DNA of 64,000 nt from Phaeobacter gallaeciensis. Its GTDB lineage: Bacteria > Pseudomonadota > Alphaproteobacteria > Rhodobacterales > Rhodobacteraceae. The DNA lies in NCBI RefSeq assembly GCF_001678945.1, contig NZ_CP015124.1:1426001-1490000 (forward strand). The letters are read 5' to 3'. The notes under the pieces were generated by a model. It was given only the letters and a program-made list of their open reading frames with translations, was not told the origin of the DNA and did no database searches. The translations under genes were made by a program, and so were the position numbers. Shown here piece after piece: positions 51,387-61,793 of this stretch. Each line of letters begins with the position of its first letter. Positions within the stretch are counted from its first letter, which is position 1.

Positions 51387-52052
51387 TCAGCCGCCGGTGG
51401 GGATGACGACGATTTCCACCCGCCGGTTCTGCGCCTTGCCAGCTTCGGTCAGATTGCTGGCCACGGGCTGCTCTTCGCCGCGCCCGATGGTGCGGATCCG
51501 GTTGTAGGGCACACCGCCAGCCTGGATCTGATCGGCCACGGCATTGGCGCGACGCTCGGACAGGCCCTGATTATAGGCCGCATCCCCGTCACTGTCGGTA
51601 TGGCCGATAACCTGCACGGTGCTGTTGGGATAGCGCACCAGACTGTCCGCCACTTTCAACAGGTCAGAACGAACCGACGGGCTGATTGCGGAACTGTCGG
51701 TGGCAAAGGTCAGATCATTGGGCAGCGATACCACCAGCCTGTCGCCGGTGTTAACGATCGAGATGCCGTCGCTCGAAATCGACTGACGCAACTCGGCTTC
51801 CTGCTTGTCCAGTTGGCTGCCGATCAGCCCGCCCGCAATCGCCCCGACCGCAGCGCCGCCCAGAACGGCGCCCGTCTTGTTGCTGGAATTCGAGAGGGCA
51901 CCGATACCCGCACCCAGAATGCCACCTGCGATCAGGCCCTGCTTCTCCTTGCTGGGCGTACCATCACTGTTCAGCAGTGCCGGATCGGTGCAGGCGCCAA
52001 GGCCCAGCGCAACCGTCACTGCCGCAACCGTCGAGAATTTCAAAATCGTCAT
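51387..52052 (-). CDS. OmpA-family outer-membrane lipoprotein
   Basis: A 221-residue lipoprotein. Start MTILKFSTVAAVTVALG at 52052 gives a lipobox LGLGAC with Cys21. A Gly-rich glycine-zipper segment follows (IAGGILGAGIGALSNSS and GAVLGGAAVGAIAGGLIG, about 45-80), then the OmpA peptidoglycan-binding domain (about 105-218; VIGHTDSDGDAAYNQGLSER and the final QNRRVEIVV). It tethers the outer membrane to the wall. The zipper suggests membrane insertion. Confidence 0.93.
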   Translation of the reverse strand: MTILKFSTVAAVTVALGLGACTDPALLNSDGTPSKEKQGLIAGGILGAGIGALSNSSNKTGAVLGGAAVGAIAGGLIGSQLDKQEAELRQSISSDGISIVNTGDRLVVSLPNDLTFATDSSAISPSVRSDLLKVADSLVRYPNSTVQVIGHTDSDGDAAYNQGLSERRANAVADQIQAGGVPYNRIRTIGRGEEQPVASNLTEAGKAQNRRVEIVVIPTGG

Positions 52053-52190
52053 TTTGCCAACCTTCTTGCCTGTTTCGCGCGCCTCTGTCCGGGCTTGGCT
52101 CGTCCTTGCCCGGCGAGGTCTCACGCACCGCTGATTTTATTTGATTATATCATCGCTGCGGCGCTGCTGCTCAAGCGCAGAGTGCAAAAC

Positions 52191-53096
52191 CTAGGCGGTT
52201 TGCCGCCCAGTTTCTTCGGCTTCGCCTGTCACAGCTGGAAAGTCCGCTTCTTTCTCCGACGCGCTGTCATCGCGCGCGGCCTCAAAAGCCAGCATCGCGC
52301 GTTTGACCGGCACTCCCCAGTGATAGCCGCCGATATCGCCGCCCTTGCGCAGGACCCGGTGGCAGGGAATGAGCCAGCTCATAGGGTTCTTGCCCACAGC
52401 CGTCCCCACGGCCCGCACCGCGCGTGGGTTATCAATGGCACGGGCGAGTTCGGAGTATGTGGTGACATGGCCCGACGGGATCCGCAGTAGCGCCTCCCAG
52501 ACCTTGATCTGCAGCGGCGCGCCCATCATGTGCAGCGCAGCCTCGCCTTTTTGGGCAAAGATCGCCTCGGCCAAGGGGCGCAGCATCATCGGGTCTTCGA
52601 CATAATCGGCATTTGGCCAGCGCGCGCGCATATCGGCCAGGGTCGGCTCAGCCCCGGTTTCGGCCGCAAAAGCGAGACCACAGATCCCCTTCTCGGTGCC
52701 CATGACAAGCGCCAAACCGAATGGACTGTCGAACCACCCCCAACGGATTGTCAGCCCCGCGCCTTTGCGGGCGTATTCACCGGGGCTCATCGCCTCCCAG
52801 CGCAGGAACAGATCGTGCAGCCGCCCGGAGCCGGACAGCCCCACCGCGTGGGCCGTTTCAAGGGTTGAAAACCGCTCTTGCAGCAGGCTCTTGGCGTGGC
52901 CCAGCCGCAGATACTGCTGATAGCGTTTGGGCGAAACACCAACCCAGGCCGAAAACACCCGCTGGAAATGCGCCGGGCTCATGTTCATGTGAGCGGCCAG
53001 CTCTGTAAGACCCAGATCCTCTCCGCCCGCGTCGATCAGCTCAATGGCCCGGCCTATGACGCCATAGTGATAGCTCTGTTCACCCGCTTCGCGCAT
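52191..53096 (-). CDS. AraC-type HTH fused to O6-methylguanine-DNA methyltransferase (Ada-like)
   Basis: A 301-residue protein, start MREAGEQSYHYGVIGRA at 53096. N-terminal AraC HTH (about 10-110; LGLTELAAHMNMSPAHFQRVF), then an Ogt domain (about 118-275) with the methyl-acceptor Cys245 in SWLIPCHRVLR and the GNPRAVRAVG-type motif DNPRAVRAVGTAVGKNP. The N-terminal metal-binding Cys4 domain of E. coli Ada is missing. It repairs O6-alkylguanine by self-alkylation and may regulate. Divergent from the DNA-glycosylase gene nth. Confidence 0.93.
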   Translation of the reverse strand: MREAGEQSYHYGVIGRAIELIDAGGEDLGLTELAAHMNMSPAHFQRVFSAWVGVSPKRYQQYLRLGHAKSLLQERFSTLETAHAVGLSGSGRLHDLFLRWEAMSPGEYARKGAGLTIRWGWFDSPFGLALVMGTEKGICGLAFAAETGAEPTLADMRARWPNADYVEDPMMLRPLAEAIFAQKGEAALHMMGAPLQIKVWEALLRIPSGHVTTYSELARAIDNPRAVRAVGTAVGKNPMSWLIPCHRVLRKGGDIGGYHWGVPVKRAMLAFEAARDDSASEKEADFPAVTGEAEETGRQTA

Positions 53097-53283
53097 CTTT
53101 CCCTGTTCTCCTGCAAAGGGTCCGGTCACACAGTAGAGCGGACACCGGCGACCGGCGACCCGGAATTTGCGCATTGCGGGGGCCCGAGCGATCTGTTGCA
53201 AGCACAACAGCGCCTGCGGCACGATGAAACCATTGGAGTTTTTTCATTTGCGCCCTTCGCCGCAGACCGGCAAAAGGAGCAGC

Positions 53284-53928
53284 ATGGCCAAGCAACTCGA
53301 CTATCATACACTGCGCGAAATCTTTTCGCGTTTTCAGGCCGCCGAGCCGGAACCCAAGGGCGAATTGGATCACGTCAACGCCTATACGCTGGTGGTGGCC
53401 GTCGCCCTGTCGGCGCAGGCGACGGATGCAGGCGTCAACAAGGCAACGCATGAGCTGTTCAAGATCGCCGATACGCCGCAAAAGATGCTCGACCTCGGCG
53501 AAGAGGGGCTGATCGAACATATCAAGACGATCGGCCTTTACCGCAACAAAGCCAAGAACGTCATCAAGATGGCCCGCATTCTGGTCGACGACTACGGCGG
53601 CGAGGTGCCCAATTCCCGCGCCGCATTGCAATCCCTGCCCGGTGTCGGCCGCAAGACCGCCAATGTGGTTCTGAACATGTGGTGGCATTACCCGGCACAG
53701 GCAGTGGATACGCATATCTTTCGGGTCGGCAACCGCTCGGGCATCTGCCCGGGCAAGGATGTGGACGCGGTCGAACGCGCCATCGAAGACAATATTCCGG
53801 TCGATTTCCAGCAGCATGCCCATCACTGGCTGATCCTGCACGGCCGCTATCACTGCAAGGCACGCAAGCCGATGTGCGGCACCTGCATCATCCGCGACCT
53901 GTGCCAATATGAGGACAAGAATCTATGA
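53284..53928 (+). CDS. nth: Endonuclease III
   Basis: A 214-residue HhH-GPD DNA glycosylase/AP lyase. GGAG lies 4 nt before the start. The HhH motif LPGVGRKTANVVL has catalytic Lys124, and VDTHIFRV has Asp142. A [4Fe-4S] cluster is bound by Cys191, Cys198, Cys201 and Cys207. It removes oxidised pyrimidines. The stop overlaps the start of the kinase gene by 4 nt, so the two are coupled. Confidence 0.96.
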   Translation: MAKQLDYHTLREIFSRFQAAEPEPKGELDHVNAYTLVVAVALSAQATDAGVNKATHELFKIADTPQKMLDLGEEGLIEHIKTIGLYRNKAKNVIKMARILVDDYGGEVPNSRAALQSLPGVGRKTANVVLNMWWHYPAQAVDTHIFRVGNRSGICPGKDVDAVERAIEDNIPVDFQQHAHHWLILHGRYHCKARKPMCGTCIIRDLCQYEDKNL

Positions 53929-54914
53929 AGACCTACCAGATTGTCGGCATCGGCAATGCCGTCGTCGATGTGATCAGCCAATGCGATGACAGCTTTCTCG
54001 ATCACATGGGGATCGAGAAAGGCATCATGCAGTTGATCGAACGGGATCGCGGCGAAGTGCTTTATGGTGCGATGGAAGGCCGCGTGCAAACCCCCGGTGG
54101 CTCGGTCGCCAATACCATTGCCGGTGCAGGTGCGCTTGGCATCGATGCGGCCTTTATCGGGCGCGTGCATGACGATGCTCTGGGCCGGTTCTACGCCGAT
54201 GCGATGAACGAAGATGGCGTCGATTTCGTCAACCCGCCGGTCCCGGGTGGCGAGCTGCCGACATCGCGCTCGATGATCTTTGTCTCCCCGGACGGTGAGC
54301 GATCGATGAACACCTATCTTGGCATCTCCTCCGAACTCAGCTCTGCAGATGTGCCGAACGAGGTGGCCGGTCAGACCCAGATCATGTTCCTTGAGGGCTA
54401 TCTCTTTGACAAGGACAAGGGCAAGACCGCCTTCATGGAGGCCGCCCGCGATTGCCGCAAGGGTGGCGGCAAGCCCGGTATCGCCATCTCCGATCCTTTC
54501 TGCGTCGAACGCCACCGCGCCGATTTCCTGTCGCTGATCGAGAATGAACTGGAATTCGTGATCGGCAACGAAGCCGAAATCCGCTCGCTGTTTGAAACCG
54601 AAGATCTGGAGGAGGCCCTGGCCAAGACCGCCGCAATCTGTCCGCTGGTGGTCTGCACCCGCTCCGGCGACGGGGTTTCGGTGATTGCGGGCGAGACCCG
54701 CATCGATGTTCCGGTCACCAAGGTCGTGCCCGTCGATGCTACCGGTGCTGGCGATCAGTTCGCGGCCGGGTTCCTCTTCGGTCTGGCAACGGGCCGCGAT
54801 CTGGAGACCTGCGCCAAGATCGGCAACATCTGCGCCGCCGAGGTGATCAGCCATATCGGCCCGCGTCCCGAAAAGGACATGCGCGCGGTGCTGCAGGCCG
54901 AAGGGCTGCTCTAA
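53925..54914 (+). CDS. PfkB-family carbohydrate/nucleoside kinase (adenosine kinase-like)
   Basis: A 329-residue ribokinase-fold protein. GNAVVDVISQCDDSFL at the N-terminus and GGSVANTIAGAGALGIDAAF (about 53-72) match the PfkB signature 1 region. DATGAGDQFAAGFLFGLATG (about 269-288) is signature 2 with the catalytic Asp. Alphaproteobacterial homologues coupled to nth are usually annotated adenosine kinase or sugar kinase. The substrate is not fixed by the sequence. Confidence 0.9.
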   Translation: MKTYQIVGIGNAVVDVISQCDDSFLDHMGIEKGIMQLIERDRGEVLYGAMEGRVQTPGGSVANTIAGAGALGIDAAFIGRVHDDALGRFYADAMNEDGVDFVNPPVPGGELPTSRSMIFVSPDGERSMNTYLGISSELSSADVPNEVAGQTQIMFLEGYLFDKDKGKTAFMEAARDCRKGGGKPGIAISDPFCVERHRADFLSLIENELEFVIGNEAEIRSLFETEDLEEALAKTAAICPLVVCTRSGDGVSVIAGETRIDVPVTKVVPVDATGAGDQFAAGFLFGLATGRDLETCAKIGNICAAEVISHIGPRPEKDMRAVLQAEGLL

Positions 54915-54932
54915 GTCACAGAGCCAAATCCG

Positions 54933-54954
54933 TGGGCGGGAAAACTCCCGCCCA
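54933..54954 (+). terminator. Hairpin after the PfkB kinase gene
   Basis: Perfect 9-bp stem TGGGCGGGA/TCCCGCCCA (54933-54941 and 54946-54954), 19 nt past the stop, without a T-run. A second GCCCC/GGGGC stem follows at 54963. May be a processing structure rather than a true terminator. Confidence 0.45.
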
Positions 54955-55024
54955 TCGAATATGCCCCAAGGGGCACTCCCTTTCGTCGGGCTTAGGACGC
55001 AAGGGCATTAGCCCGCGCAGGGCC

Positions 55025-55513
55025 TCAATCGCTTCCGGCCGAGATCAATGCCTTGGACAGCAAGTCTTTGAACTGGTCCAGCTCCTCTGCCTTTAGCCCT
55101 TTAAGCAGCCCCGACTGGGTGGCCACATGCGCCTCCAGGGCCTCGTCGATCAGCGCACCGCCCTTTTCGGTTAAGGCAATCAGGAAACTGCGGCTGTCCG
55201 CCGGGTTCACCTTGCGGCGCACCAGCCCGTCCGCCTCCAGCCGGTCAATCCGGTTGGTCATCGTGCCCGAAGCCACCATCGTCGCCTTCAAGAGATCCCC
55301 TGGAGACAATTCATATGGCGCGCCCGCCCGGCGCAGTGTCGCCAGCACGTCGAATTTGGCGGCGTTGAGACCAAAACGTTGAAACGTCCTCTGCATCTCT
55401 GCCTGATAGGCAAGATAAAGGCGCCCCACCCGGCCGATTATTCCCATGGCGGACACATCAAGGTCCGGCCGCTCCCGTTCCCATTGCTGGGTGACAAAAT
55501 CCACATGATCCAT
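55025..55513 (-). CDS. MarR family transcriptional regulator
   Basis: A 162-residue protein, start MDHVDFVTQQWERERPD at 55513 with AGGAAAG upstream; ATG at 55537 is an alternative that would begin inside an operator. Winged HTH about residues 60-125 (LSPGDLLKATMVASGTMTNRIDRLE, partly). It is divergent from an EamA exporter with two palindromes between, the common repressor/exporter arrangement. Ligand unknown. Confidence 0.92.
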   Translation of the reverse strand: MDHVDFVTQQWERERPDLDVSAMGIIGRVGRLYLAYQAEMQRTFQRFGLNAAKFDVLATLRRAGAPYELSPGDLLKATMVASGTMTNRIDRLEADGLVRRKVNPADSRSFLIALTEKGGALIDEALEAHVATQSGLLKGLKAEELDQFKDLLSKALISAGSD

Positions 55514-55535
55514 CTTTCCTGTTTTGCGGAGAGAC

Positions 55536-55578
55536 ATCTTGACGTCAAGATTAAATATTGTTACTTCGATGTCGAGAT
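55536..55578. promoter_or_regulatory. Two tandem MarR-type operators
   Basis: A perfect 16-bp palindrome ATCTTGACGTCAAGAT (55536-55551) and a related imperfect one ACTTCGATGTCGAGAT (55563-55578). They agree at 11 of 16 positions and their centres are 27 bp apart. They fill the spacer between the MarR gene and the exporter gene. Confidence 0.7.
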
Positions 55579-55596
55579 AATTTTGGAGAAGACCCC

Positions 55597-56469
55597 ATGC
55601 TGTCCCGCGACCTCTTTCTGACCGCGCTGGCCCCTGCCATTTGGGGCAGCAGCTATATCGTGACGACCAACCTCTTGCCCGGTCATTCACCCTTTGTCGT
55701 GGCGCTACTGCGCGCCTTGCCGGCGGGGCTGTTGCTGCTCCTCTTCGTGCGCAGGCTGCCACCGCTCAACTGGGTGCCAAAGCTCATGGTGCTTGGCGCG
55801 CTGAATTTCTCTCTGTTCTGGAGCTTCCTGTTCCTGTCCGCCTACCGCCTGCCCGGCGGGGTGGCTGCGACCCTGGGCGCGATACAGCCGCTGGTCGTGG
55901 TCTTCCTGTCGGCGCTGGTTCTGCAATCGCCCATCAGGCCTGCGTCGCTCCTGGCCGCGGCGCTCAGCATCGCAGGGGTTGCCCTGCTGGTGCTGACGCC
56001 CGCGGCAAAGCTGGACATGATCGGAGTTCTGGCAGGCCTTGCTGGCGCCCTGTCGATGGCGGCCGGGGTTGTGCTGACCCGCAAATGGCAGCCGCCGGTG
56101 CCGCCCCTAACCTTTACCGCCTGGCAGCTGACTGCAGGGGGTATCCTGCTGATGCCCGTCACACTTTGGGCAGTGCCGGAAATGCCCACATTCACCGCAG
56201 AGAACATCCTTGGCCTCGCCTATATGAGCCTGATCGGCGGCGCGCTGACCTATATTCTGTGGTTCCGGGGCTTGTCGCGCATCGAACCCTCAGCCGTATC
56301 GCTTCTGGGGGTGCTCAGCCCGCTGACCGCCGTCATCCTGGGCTGGCTCTGGATGCAGGAAACCCTCAGCATCTACCAGCTGACCGGCGCCATCTTCGCC
56401 CTGTTCAGCGTCTGGTTGGGTCAGGCTGCAACCAAACCGGCACGCCCGCGCCCCGCGCCTGCGGAGTGA
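55597..56469 (+). CDS. EamA/DMT family transporter
   Basis: A 290-residue protein with ten hydrophobic segments in two EamA repeats. It starts MLSRDLFLTALAPAIWGSSY after GGAGAAG. Motifs: AIWGSSYIVTTNLLPG (about 12-27) and the second-repeat GALTYILWFRGLSRIEPSAV (about 219-238). Likely a metabolite or drug exporter under control of the divergent MarR protein through the tandem operators. Substrate unknown. Confidence 0.93.
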   Translation: MLSRDLFLTALAPAIWGSSYIVTTNLLPGHSPFVVALLRALPAGLLLLLFVRRLPPLNWVPKLMVLGALNFSLFWSFLFLSAYRLPGGVAATLGAIQPLVVVFLSALVLQSPIRPASLLAAALSIAGVALLVLTPAAKLDMIGVLAGLAGALSMAAGVVLTRKWQPPVPPLTFTAWQLTAGGILLMPVTLWAVPEMPTFTAENILGLAYMSLIGGALTYILWFRGLSRIEPSAVSLLGVLSPLTAVILGWLWMQETLSIYQLTGAIFALFSVWLGQAATKPARPRPAPAE

Positions 56470-56478
56470 CCCCGTCTG

Positions 56479-57000
56479 CTACTGCGGCGCCAGAGGCACA
56501 CAGGCCTTGCCGCGGTGGCAGTCCAGCACCTGCTTGCGAAAGCTGTGCACATCGCCGCCAAAGGCAAAGCTGCCGCAGGGATCGAAACGGACGATCAGGT
56601 CCCTGCCCCGCTGTTCGGCAAAAATCAGATACTCAACACCGGATTTGGCCTTGCCGCACCACGGCCCCATGCATTGCACCTCGATCACCACATCGGCGCG
56701 CACGGCTTGATCGAAATCCCGTGCCCCCAGAAGGTCCCCGTTGAAACTTCCGCGAAACTGGGTGACCGGCGGGGCCGCATTGGGGTTTCCGGCAGGCGGT
56801 CGTGGCAGGCGACGTTCATCAAAAGACAGGCGACCCTGCAGGATTGCGTAGGAGCGGTTGGAATTCGCCGCCGCAAGATAGGCCTCCGGAACGCCCCAGG
56901 GCACACAGCTGAGCGCGGAAGCAGAGGTGGCAGTGCCGAACGCCACACAGGATACAAACAACGACGCCGCCCGGCGAACCAGCTTGGGAAGTCGTACCAT
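56479..57000 (-). CDS. Secreted cysteine-rich protein of unknown function
   Basis: A 173-residue product, start MVRLPKLVRRAASLFVSCVA at 57000 with AAGGTAC upstream; the signal peptide probably ends at SASA-LSC. The mature part has seven Cys, in SCVPWG, QCMGPWCGK, FDPCGSF and LDCHRGKAC, likely forming disulfides in the periplasm. It begins 1 nt after the rppH stop and must be co-transcribed with it. I do not recognise the family. Confidence 0.7.
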   Translation of the reverse strand: MVRLPKLVRRAASLFVSCVAFGTATSASALSCVPWGVPEAYLAAANSNRSYAILQGRLSFDERRLPRPPAGNPNAAPPVTQFRGSFNGDLLGARDFDQAVRADVVIEVQCMGPWCGKAKSGVEYLIFAEQRGRDLIVRFDPCGSFAFGGDVHSFRKQVLDCHRGKACVPLAPQ

Positions 57001-57001
57001 T

Positions 57002-57484
57002 CTATAAGTACCTTTCGAATTCCTCGACCACCCGCGCATAGACCTCGCGCTTAAAGGGGACGATCTTCTCCACCAGATGCTCTACCGGCTGCCAGCACCA
57101 GGCGGAAAATTCCGGATGTTCGGTGTCGATTCTGATCTGATCGTCGCTGCCCAGAAACCGCATCAGGTACCATTTCTGCTCTTGCCCGCGATAACGCCCC
57201 CCCCAGAAGCTGGGCACCACGTCATGTGGCAGATCATAGGGCAGCCAGCCTTCCGATTCGGCTACAATCTCGACCAGAGAGGGCAGAACGCCGGTTTCTT
57301 CCTCCAGCTCCCGCAGCGCCGCGGTGCGCGGGTCCTCACCCTCGTCGATCCCGCCCTGCGGCATCTGCCAGGCATCCTTGTAGCGATCCGCGCGCTGTCC
57401 GACAAAGACCTCCCCGTCGGCGTTTATCATCATCACGCCGACGTTGCGGCGATAGGGCAGCTTGGCGATGTCTTCCGGTGTCAT
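57002..57484 (-). CDS. rppH: RNA pyrophosphohydrolase
   Basis: A 160-residue Nudix protein. Start [20 protein letters not shown] at 57484, with AGGGA 6 nt upstream. The Nudix box is [20 protein letters not shown] then TG (about 43-64), and [23 protein letters not shown] (about 83-105, partly) is the RppH/NudH hallmark. It removes pyrophosphate from mRNA 5' ends and triggers decay; it also hydrolyses diadenosine polyphosphates. Confidence 0.94.
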   Translation of the reverse strand: MTPEDIAKLPYRRNVGVMMINADGEVFVGQRADRYKDAWQMPQGGIDEGEDPRTAALRELEEETGVLPSLVEIVAESEGWLPYDLPHDVVPSFWGGRYRGQEQKWYLMRFLGSDDQIRIDTEHPEFSAWCWQPVEHLVEKIVPFKREVYARVVEEFERYL

Positions 57485-57566
57485 TGGCATTCCCTGGGTC
57501 TGTTCCCGGCGATTAGACCTGCTGCCGCCGGGGCACGCAAGGGGGTGACGCCGCGTTGACAGGTGA

Positions 57567-59645
<2,079 letters not shown>

Positions 59646-59710
59646 CGGGTCCGGCAGGTCACGATCAGCAGCGGTGCGCTCCCGCATCCGCTGGCAGCCC
59701 GATTGCACCG

Positions 59711-59806
59711 CCTCCCTTGGCGGCCTTGGGCGTGCACCGCGCGATGCGCGGTGCCACGCCCAACGGGAGCTGGTCTTTTTCAAAAGGCCAGGCGACAGGC
59801 GGGAGG
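59711..59806 (+). repeat. Modular palindromic intergenic repeat, copy 6
   Basis: Long interrupted stem from TTGGGCGTG-CACCGCGC to GCGCGGTG-CACGCCCAA (about 59725-59763), box GCCCAACGGG (59758-59767), stem TGGTCTTTT/AAAAGGCCA and box GGCGGGAG (59798-59805). It is nearly the same element as copy 1 at 514-604, over 59 kb away. Between convergent genes. Confidence 0.75.
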
Positions 59807-59894
59807 AACGCGCCTCTCGTTGCTATGATGGCTCGCCTCTCCAAGCCTCAAGCGGATCGGAAATCCTGTCCTACAGGCGCATTCTACCGCCTGT

Positions 59895-60239
59895 TCAGCC
59901 GTGCACCTCAAGGCTGTCTTCAGGTGCCTGATCGCGCTCTTCCATACCATAGTCCCGGATCACCCCGGCCACGCGCAGGCGATACCCGGCAAAGAGATTG
60001 TCGCGTCCCTGTTTCTGTGCGCCCCGATGTTCAGACAGTGCGCGCCAGCGCGCCACCGCCTCTTCATCCTCCCAGAAGGACAGCGACAGCAGCTTTTCGG
60101 GGTTTGTCAGGCTCTGAAACCGTTCGACCGAGATGAAGCCCTCCATATCCTCCAGCAGATCCCGCATCCGGGCTGCGACCTGCAGATAAGGCTCCTTCTT
60201 ACCCGCTGCCGGTGTGACTTCGAAAATTACCGCGATCAT
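59895..60239 (-). CDS. Antibiotic biosynthesis monooxygenase (ABM) domain protein
   Basis: A 114-residue dimeric-barrel protein: MIAVIFEVTPAAGKKEPYLQ, MEGFISVERFQSLTNPEKLL (about 31-50) and LSFWEDEEAVARWRALSEHR (about 53-72), as in the ABM/heme-degrading group. It overlaps the upstream NIPSNAP-type gene by 4 nt (ATGA). It could be a monooxygenase or a stress-related enzyme; no substrate clue. Confidence 0.87.
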   Translation of the reverse strand: MIAVIFEVTPAAGKKEPYLQVAARMRDLLEDMEGFISVERFQSLTNPEKLLSLSFWEDEEAVARWRALSEHRGAQKQGRDNLFAGYRLRVAGVIRDYGMEERDQAPEDSLEVHG

Positions 60240-60559
60240 GCGCTGTCTCCATGTGGTTCAGAAACCCGTTTGAGCCACGTCCTGTCCTCGCGGACAAGGA
60301 ATTTCTCCCGCTGGGCAAGTGCGTAGTTCTCCCGCCCCAGAGGATCCTCGGCCAGACGGGCGCGGTAGTTTTCATAGGCGGCAAGACTGTCCACGTTATA
60401 GATCCCGTAGGCCAGCGTTGACGACCCTTCGTGCGGTGCGAAATATCCGATCAGGTCAGCGCCACAGCGCGGGATCGCCTGCCCCCAATTGCGGGCGTAT
60501 TGCGCAAAATTATCATGCTGGGTGGGATCGATGTGATAACGGATGACGCAGGTCAGCAT
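60236..60559 (-). CDS. NIPSNAP family dimeric-barrel protein
   Basis: A 107-residue protein: MLTCVIRYHIDPTQHDNFAQ, GYFAPHEGSSTLAYGIYNVD and LAAYENYRARLAEDPLGREN follow the NIPSNAP pattern. First gene of a two-gene unit with the ABM protein. Divergent from a LysR gene (245-bp spacer), which probably regulates the pair. Confidence 0.85.
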   Translation of the reverse strand: MLTCVIRYHIDPTQHDNFAQYARNWGQAIPRCGADLIGYFAPHEGSSTLAYGIYNVDSLAAYENYRARLAEDPLGRENYALAQREKFLVREDRTWLKRVSEPHGDSA

Positions 60560-60804
60560 GGGAAACTCCTCTTGAGATCGTGATTGGATGGCAGGGATTT
60601 ACCGCCCCCTGCCCGACAAAGGCTTCGGTGCGGAGCGAAGCATCGCCTTTTGTCCAGCCCCCGGCCCCTCCCGCGCCTCAGGATTTCGTTTCGCAAGCGT
60701 AAACGATGCAGTAAAAACCCCGCAATTATCCCAAGCTCGCCCCGTTCTTGCCCGAATTGCCCGTCAAAACCTGAGGTCAGACAACAGGACGAGGACGGGC
60801 AACG

Positions 60805-61710
60805 ATGGATCGACTGACCGAAATGGAGGCCTTCGCAAATGTTGTGGACCAGGGCGGGTTCACCGATGCGGCGCGCAAGATGGGGATCTCCAAATCCGCT
60901 GTCTCCAAACACGTTTCCAGCCTCGAAGCCCGGCTTGGCGCACGTCTTCTGAACCGCACAACCCGGCGGGTGTCACCCACCGAAATCGGGCTGGCCTATT
61001 ACGACCGGGCGCGGCGCGTCCTGAATGATGCTGGCGAAGCCGATGCGCTGGTGACCTCGATGCAATCCGCACCTTCGGGCCTGTTGCGGATCTCGGTCGC
61101 CACCGATTTCGGCGTCAATCACCTGTCGCCGGTCCTGTCCGAATTCCTGCGCGATTTCCCCGAGATCACCGTCAACATGGTGCTGAACAACCGCTATGTC
61201 GAACTGATCTCGGAAGGTTTTGATATGGCGCTGCGGATCGGCGAGCTGGAAGACAGCTCGCTCAGAGCCCGCAAGCTGACCGAAACCACCAAACGTATGA
61301 TCGCCTCGCCCGCCTATCTGGAGCAATACGGGCGGCCGCAAAAGATCGACGATCTGAACACCCACAAGCTTCTGCATTATTCCAACCAGTCGAGTGGCAA
61401 TGTCTGGAAGATCACCGCCCCTTCTGGCGAGAAACGTCAGGTTCGCACGACCGGCTGGCTGTCGGTGAACGACGGGCAATCGCTTCTGAATGCGGCCATC
61501 TCTGGCCTCGGCATCGCCTACCTGCCCAGCTACCTCTACTCGGAAGCCATGTCAGAAGGGTTGATCGAAGACGTGATGCCCAACCTGCCGGTCGAAACTC
61601 TGGGCATCTATGCCGTCTACCCGCCTGGGAAATTCACCCAGCCCAAGGTGCGCGCCTTCATTGATTTCCTTGTCCATGCCTTTGCCGACCGCGACCCGGT
61701 GAAGTGGTGA
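60805..61710 (+). CDS. LysR family transcriptional regulator
   Basis: A 301-residue LysR protein: HTH about 1-60 (NVVDQGGFTDAARKMGISKS and AVSKHVSSLEARLG), then an effector domain (about 90-295). It resembles the CrgA/DmlR-like subgroup (LLNRTTRRVSPTEIGLAYYD). Divergent from the NIPSNAP-ABM pair. Followed by a strong terminator. Confidence 0.94.
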   Translation: MDRLTEMEAFANVVDQGGFTDAARKMGISKSAVSKHVSSLEARLGARLLNRTTRRVSPTEIGLAYYDRARRVLNDAGEADALVTSMQSAPSGLLRISVATDFGVNHLSPVLSEFLRDFPEITVNMVLNNRYVELISEGFDMALRIGELEDSSLRARKLTETTKRMIASPAYLEQYGRPQKIDDLNTHKLLHYSNQSSGNVWKITAPSGEKRQVRTTGWLSVNDGQSLLNAAISGLGIAYLPSYLYSEAMSEGLIEDVMPNLPVETLGIYAVYPPGKFTQPKVRAFIDFLVHAFADRDPVKW

Positions 61711-61748
61711 CTGGCCCCTGAAACACACGACCCTCCCTCGTGAAACTG

Positions 61749-61776
61749 CCCCCCGCACACTGCGGGGGGCTCTTTT
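61749..61776 (+). terminator. Rho-independent terminator of the LysR gene
   Basis: Perfect 9-bp stem CCCCCCGCA/TGCGGGGGG (61749-61757 and 61761-61769) with loop CAC and a CTCTTTTGT tail, 39 nt past the stop. Confidence 0.9.
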
Positions 61777-61793
61777 GTCTTGGGAACAAGGTC

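Noticed and set aside
60560-60804. Possible gene in the LysR/NIPSNAP divergent spacer.
   Set aside because: Open frames here are out of step with any ribosome site; the region is best read as a shared promoter.
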